32,433 nucleotides of DNA from an uncultured Ruminiclostridium sp. (GTDB lineage Bacteria > Bacillota > Clostridia > Oscillospirales > Ruminococcaceae): NCBI GenBank assembly GCA_910585505.1, contig CAJUFF010000014.1, positions 1 to 32,433 on the forward strand, given 5' to 3'. Below the pieces are notes generated by a model. It searched no databases. It was not told where the DNA came from and saw only the letters and a program-made list of their open reading frames with translations. Shown here piece after piece: positions 29,310 through 32,433 of this stretch. How positions within the stretch are numbered: the stretch's first letter is position 1; every line of letters begins with the position of its first letter. The translations under genes were made by a program, and so were the position numbers.

Positions 29310-31408
29310 GCGCTCACTTAAACGGCAGCGGCAAAGCCATAGAAAGTACGGAAAATATAGGAAGCGTTCATATTGCCGTCGCTTCCACGGCGGGCTTCTG
29401 CTTTGGCGTAAAAAGAGCCGTCAGATATGCGGAACGCCTTGCGCAAGATGGCGGCGGATATACCTTGGGACAGATTATACACAACCCTTTTGTTGTCTCC
29501 GATCTTGAAAAGCGCGGCGTAAAAGCCGTGGAAAGCCTTGACGAGATTTCCGACGGCAAAAAAGTGATTATAAGAAGCCATGGAGTGGGACAAGCCGTTT
29601 ACGGCGAGTTGAAAAGGCGGGGAATCGAATACATCGACGCTACCTGTCCCTTTGTGGCGAATATACACAGAATCGTAAGAGAAAAAAGTGAAAATGGCGC
29701 CCGCGTAATCATAGTGGGTGATCCTTCCCATCCCGAAGTCAAGGGAATAAAAGGACATTGTCTCACTGAAAGCCGCGTTGTGGACAGTATTCGAGACATA
29801 GAACTATTGATTTCGGACAAACTATTTGTGCAAAACGCACTAATTTTAGTAGTCCAAACCACCTATCAATTGGCAAAATGGATAGAATATAAAAAAATTA
29901 TAAAAAAACACTGTACAAATCTGCAAATTTTTGATACAATATGTAAAGCGACTGCCGAAAGGCAGAACGAGGCGGAAGAATTAGCGAAAAAATGTGACAT
30001 TATGATTGTGGCGGGAGGTGCTCGGAGCAGCAATACCGCCAAACTTACAAAGCTTTGTGCCGCCCGCTGCAAAACTTTTTTCACCGAGAGCGCCGAAGCT
30101 CTTCCCACCGATGAAATAAGAAACCTATTAACCGAGCTGAATTTGGAAAGACACGGCGCGGATATTTATATAGGCATTACCGCGGGAGCATCGACTCCGA
30201 ACGGGACAATAAAGGAGGTTCATAGAATTATGAGCGAAATCACAAAGAATGAAGAAATGATTGACTTCATGGCGGAGGTCGACAAGACCTTTAAAAGAGT
30301 ATATATAGGGAATAGGGTCAAGGCGTTGGTCGTGTCGGTCAACAATACCGAAGCCGTTGTGGACATTGGCACCAAGCACAGCGGATATATTCCCGCCGAT
30401 GAACTCACCGCCACCCCGGGAATGCTCCCCAAAGACGTAGTCAAGCCCGGCGACGAGATCGACTGTGTGGTAACTTCCATAAACGATGCGGAAGGCGTGG
30501 TTTATCTATCCAAGAAAAAGGTTGACGCCGCTGCCGGTCTTGAAAAGCTTACCGCCGCGTTCAACGAAAACGCTACGGTTGTCGGCATTGTTACCGGCGT
30601 TATAAAGGGTGGCGTTATCGTTACATGCGAGGGAACGAGAGTATTCGTTCCCGCCTCTCATACCGGCGTGCCCCGTGCGCGCAAGGGCGAGACCGAAACC
30701 CCCGAAGAGCTTGTAAAGAAGCTTGAAACTCTTCTTAAGAAGGAAGTCAAGCTGAAAATAATAGAGGTTGCCGAGGGCAGAGGAAGAGTTGTGGGCTCCA
30801 TAAAGAATGCCTCCAAGGAAGAAAGCGACGCTCTTAAGGCAAAGTTCTGGTCCGAGATCGAAGTAGGAAAGAAATACATAGGCGAGGTAAAGTCTATGGA
30901 AAGCTACGGCGTATTTGTCGATCTTGGCGGAGTGGACGGAATGGTGCATTCTTCCGAGCTGACATGGAACAGAATCAAGCATCCCCGCGAAATTGTTTCT
31001 ATCGGAGACAAGCTTGAGGTATATGTAAAGAGCTACGATCCCGAAAAGAAACGCGTAAGTCTCGGCGCAAAGAATCCCGACGACAATCCTTGGACAAAGT
31101 TCCTTTCGGAATTTGCGGTAGGTGACATTGTAAAGGCTCAGATCGTTAGCACTACCCCCTTTGGTGCTTTTGCGCAGATTATCCCCGGCGTGGACGGTCT
31201 TATCCATATCAGCCAGATAAGCCTTGACAGAGTTACCAACGTTTCTCAGTATCTTACAATCGGACAGGTTGTTGAGGCGAAGATCACCGAAATCGACGAG
31301 GAAAAGAACAGAGTAAGCCTTTCCATAAAGGAACTCCTTGAAGAGGCGGATGAAGCCGAGGGAGAAGAAGATTACGACGAGGAAACTGATGGCGAGGAAA
31401 ATGCATAA
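29306..31408 (+). CDS. ispH: IspH (HMBPP reductase) fused to ribosomal protein S1
   Basis: A 700-residue fusion starting with GTG at 29306 (GGAGG 7 bp upstream, overlap with plsC). Residues about 20-305 are IspH, the [4Fe-4S] enzyme that reduces HMBPP to IPP/DMAPP: GFCFGVKRAV (Cys32), SHGVGQ, DATCPFV, PSHPEVKG, DTICKATAERQNEA and GASTPNGTIKEV contain the cluster cysteines and substrate residues. Residues about 330-670 are four S1 RNA-binding domains (starts near VKALVVSVNN, VVGIVTGVIKGG, YIGEVKSMESYG and VKAQIVSTTPFG), ending in an acidic tail. This fusion is known in Clostridia. AAGGAGG precedes an in-frame ATG at 30230, where MSEITKNEEMIDF looks like a normal S1 N-terminus. Confidence 0.95.
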   Translation: MSAHLNGSGKAIESTENIGSVHIAVASTAGFCFGVKRAVRYAERLAQDGGGYTLGQIIHNPFVVSDLEKRGVKAVESLDEISDGKKVIIRSHGVGQAVYGELKRRGIEYIDATCPFVANIHRIVREKSENGARVIIVGDPSHPEVKGIKGHCLTESRVVDSIRDIELLISDKLFVQNALILVVQTTYQLAKWIEYKKIIKKHCTNLQIFDTICKATAERQNEAEELAKKCDIMIVAGGARSSNTAKLTKLCAARCKTFFTESAEALPTDEIRNLLTELNLERHGADIYIGITAGASTPNGTIKEVHRIMSEITKNEEMIDFMAEVDKTFKRVYIGNRVKALVVSVNNTEAVVDIGTKHSGYIPADELTATPGMLPKDVVKPGDEIDCVVTSINDAEGVVYLSKKKVDAAAGLEKLTAAFNENATVVGIVTGVIKGGVIVTCEGTRVFVPASHTGVPRARKGETETPEELVKKLETLLKKEVKLKIIEVAEGRGRVVGSIKNASKEESDALKAKFWSEIEVGKKYIGEVKSMESYGVFVDLGGVDGMVHSSELTWNRIKHPREIVSIGDKLEVYVKSYDPEKKRVSLGAKNPDDNPWTKFLSEFAVGDIVKAQIVSTTPFGAFAQIIPGVDGLIHISQISLDRVTNVSQYLTIGQVVEAKITEIDEEKNRVSLSIKELLEEADEAEGEEDYDEETDGEENA

Positions 31409-31409
31409 C

Positions 31410-31438
31410 AAGGTCATCCTTTTATAAAGAATGACCTT
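31410..31438 (+). terminator. Hairpin after ispH-S1
   Basis: Stem AAGGTCAT/ATGACCTT with inner CTT/AAG just past the stop codon. There is no T-tract, so it may be a processing or weak termination site. A second hairpin, GGGAATAAC/GTTATCCCC, follows at 31445-31468. Confidence 0.5.
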
Positions 31439-31482
31439 ACCGCAGGGAATAACATCACTGTTATCCCCAACCAAGCTCTTCC

Positions 31483-31590
31483 ATGTCATACAACATATTT
31501 TCGAAAGCAGCTTTGGAGCATATCGGGACAACGGACAGTATTGTCAGCCGTGCCGAGAAAATCATCGGAAGTGAGATAATCAGCGATTAA
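31483..31590 (+). pseudogene. Short coding-like remnant
   Basis: A 35-residue ORF (ATG 31483, TAA 31588) beginning MSYNIFSKAALEHIGTT and ending in an AEKIIGSEIISD helix. Composition is protein-like, but there is no ribosome site and I do not recognise it; probably the tail of a lost gene. Confidence 0.25.
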
Positions 31591-31630
31591 TATGGTTAGA
31601 ATCCCGACAAATGCGCTGGTATGAAAGCAT

Positions 31631-31680
31631 GAACCTCAAAGGGGATGCCTGCGACATTGGTAGGACTTCCCTTGAGGTTC
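31631..31680. other. Isolated stem-loop
   Basis: GAACCTCAA pairs perfectly with TTGAGGTTC, extended by GGG/CCC and CCT/AGG. It forms a 50-nt two-part hairpin with no T-tract. It could be part of an RNA or a repeat end; unassigned. Confidence 0.35.
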
Positions 31681-31837
31681 TGTGTGTTATATTCATCTGA
31701 AAACAGTTTTCGGGTACTGTTTGCCCGCCTTTACTCCGGGACTTGATGTGTTATTATGCTCTAACGCAGAATGCCTATTGACAGAGATGCCAAATTAAGG
31801 TATAGATAAATAATAAAGTAAAAAGTAAAAGGAAGTC

Positions 31838-31866
31838 TTGACAAACATGATTCTATGCTATATACT
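31838..31866 (+). promoter_or_regulatory. Strong sigma-A promoter in a gene-free region
   Basis: TTGACA (31838-31843), 17-bp spacer, TATACT (31861-31866). No ORF with a ribosome site follows; a terminator comes about 50 nt after the predicted start. Confidence 0.75.
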
Positions 31867-31872
31867 TGCGAC

Positions 31873-31966
31873 AGACAGACATTAATTCTGTCAACTTTTA
31901 CTGCTTAAAACAGAAGACATATCTCTTACATTATGTTGTGACGGAAAAGATGTGTCTTTTTATTTT
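31873..31966 (+). ncRNA. Candidate small RNA of about 94 nt
   Basis: Between the promoter at 31838-31866 and a terminator hairpin (AAGACATATCT 31914-31924 with AGATGTGTCTT 31948-31958, then TTTTATTTT). The 5' part can fold ACAG/CTGT around ACATTAATT. No ribosome site. It does not look like 6S RNA or tmRNA by size. It could also be an attenuated leader for a gene beyond the window. Confidence 0.45.
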
Positions 31967-31978
31967 GCGCTCCTATAA

Positions 31979-32008
31979 AAAGTTATTTCATTATAACTTT
32001 GTTTTTTT
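31979..32008 (+). terminator. Second terminator in tandem
   Basis: AAAGTTAT (31979-31986) pairs with ATAACTTT (31993-32000), then GTTTTTTTAT. It lies 20 nt after the first terminator of the candidate RNA and would catch readthrough. Confidence 0.65.
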
Positions 32009-32119
32009 ATGTCATGCCCATATAGAGCCAACTATAAAAAGTCAATAGTAAAATTAAAAAGCAACAGCAAAGCAAGCTATTCAAAAATAGCCCAATTAGA
32101 ATATAAATTTTCAAAGTAA

Positions 32120-32236
32120 TTAAGAGGCAGAAGAGTACAACGAACCGGATTTCAAAATAAAATAAATGACACGGCAAAGCTTTTTCCGGATATGCCCAAG
32201 GATGACATAGTAGTGCTTGCCTTACGCCTTTTTTGA
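32120..32236 (+). pseudogene. Short coding-like remnant
   Basis: An open frame after the TAA at 32117, without a start codon, ends at the TGA at 32234: it reads LRGRRVQRTGFQNKIND, then TAKLFPDMPKDDIVVLALRLF-type residues. The end looks like a real C-terminus, but I do not recognise it. The 31,591-32,433 stretch otherwise holds no intact gene. Confidence 0.25.
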
Positions 32237-32261
32237 CATCATATGATGTCGTGCTTTATAC
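32233..32261 (+). promoter_or_regulatory. Promoter with a 16-bp palindrome in the spacer
   Basis: TTGACA (32233-32238), 17-bp spacer, TTATAC (32256-32261). The perfect palindrome GACATCATATGATGTC (32235-32250) covers the end of the -35 and most of the spacer, as a repressor operator would. The transcript would leave the window. Confidence 0.45.
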
Positions 32262-32281
32262 TTTCCCGACTCATAAACATA

Positions 32282-32379
32282 CAATGGAAAAGCCTGCAGC
32301 TAAAACCTCCGCTAACCAGTAAGCATAATGCCGCTGTAGGAAAAATTATGAAATAGACTACAGGACTTTCCAATGAGTT
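32282..32379. repeat. Imperfect inverted repeat near the right edge
   Basis: CAATGGAAAAGCCTGCAG (32282-32299) and CTACAGGACTTTCCAATG (32358-32375) are complementary at most positions. The 60-bp interior has CTGCAGC...GCTGTAG. No gene. It could be a mobile-element scrap. Confidence 0.35.
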
Positions 32380-32433
32380 TATAGCAATCCAAAAAAAGTT
32401 TAAACAAAATTACAACAGTGCAAAAAACACACA

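Noticed and set aside
30506..31531. Long - strand open frame antisense to the S1 domains
   Set aside because: The + strand is unmistakably S1; the antisense frame has no family features or ribosome site.
31866..32048. 60-codon open frame beginning at the predicted RNA start
   Set aside because: Starts at the transcription start without any ribosome site and runs through two terminators.

Overview
The window comes from a moderate-GC Clostridia, most likely a gut Oscillospiraceae/Ruminococcus-like organism. Reasons: an IspH-ribosomal protein S1 fusion in a cmk-plsC-ispH/S1 block, DHHW-family surface proteins, DUF5050-like propeller lipoproteins, AraC-GyrI-like fusions, strong AGGAGG ribosome sites and textbook sigma-A promoters with 17-bp spacers. 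This is inferred from gene content; no search was run.

Layout. 1-181 is the tail of a probably broken WYL-type regulator. 254-3267 (+) is a tight five-gene set: GyrI-like protein, ClbS/DfsB-like protein, DUF3795-GNAT fusion, DUF6194-like protein, second GyrI-like protein. It reads as a small-molecule or genotoxin protection operon. 3273-6551 (-) holds two lipoproteins, a propeller protein and a propeller/solute-binding hybrid. 6583-7487 holds a 176-bp MITE-like repeat, a small secreted protein and terminators. 7488-11216 (-) is a co-directional chain: LCP-like protein, antitoxin, YoeB-type toxin, 46-residue ORF, alpha/beta hydrolase, rimM, trmD. alr (+) follows, with its promoter facing the LCP promoter. 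12765-15277 (-) is a BlaI-BlaR1-type sensor pair. 15300-16185 is a nested repeat island between a perfect promoter and rplM-rpsI (16186-17028, +). A proline-iminopeptidase-like hydrolase, another repeat pile-up and an AraC-GyrI-like regulator follow to 19318. 19488-24019 (-) encodes two DHHW proteins and an FkbH-like enzyme, probably for cell-surface polymer modification. 24357-24992 (-) is a cytidylate-kinase-like protein. 25482-27609 (+) is an RpiR-type regulator and a BaiN/HI0933-like flavoprotein. 27958-31408 (+) is cmk, plsC and ispH-S1. The last kilobase has no intact gene but carries a promoter plus terminator that look like a small RNA gene, and a second promoter with a palindrome in it.

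Most interesting: (1) ClbS-like and GyrI-like proteins together, two unrelated folds with known cyclopropane-hydrolase members; (2) the DHHW-DHHW-FkbH cluster lacking a visible MBOAT or carrier protein; (3) strong internal ribosome sites at the domain junctions of two fused genes, suggesting dual products; (4) dispersed, nested MITE-like and palindromic repeats in 5' leaders and between operon genes; (5) the candidate small RNA near 31.9 kb.

Functions rest on motif recognition, and starts were chosen from ribosome sites and overlaps. Promoters and RNAs are read from sequence only.
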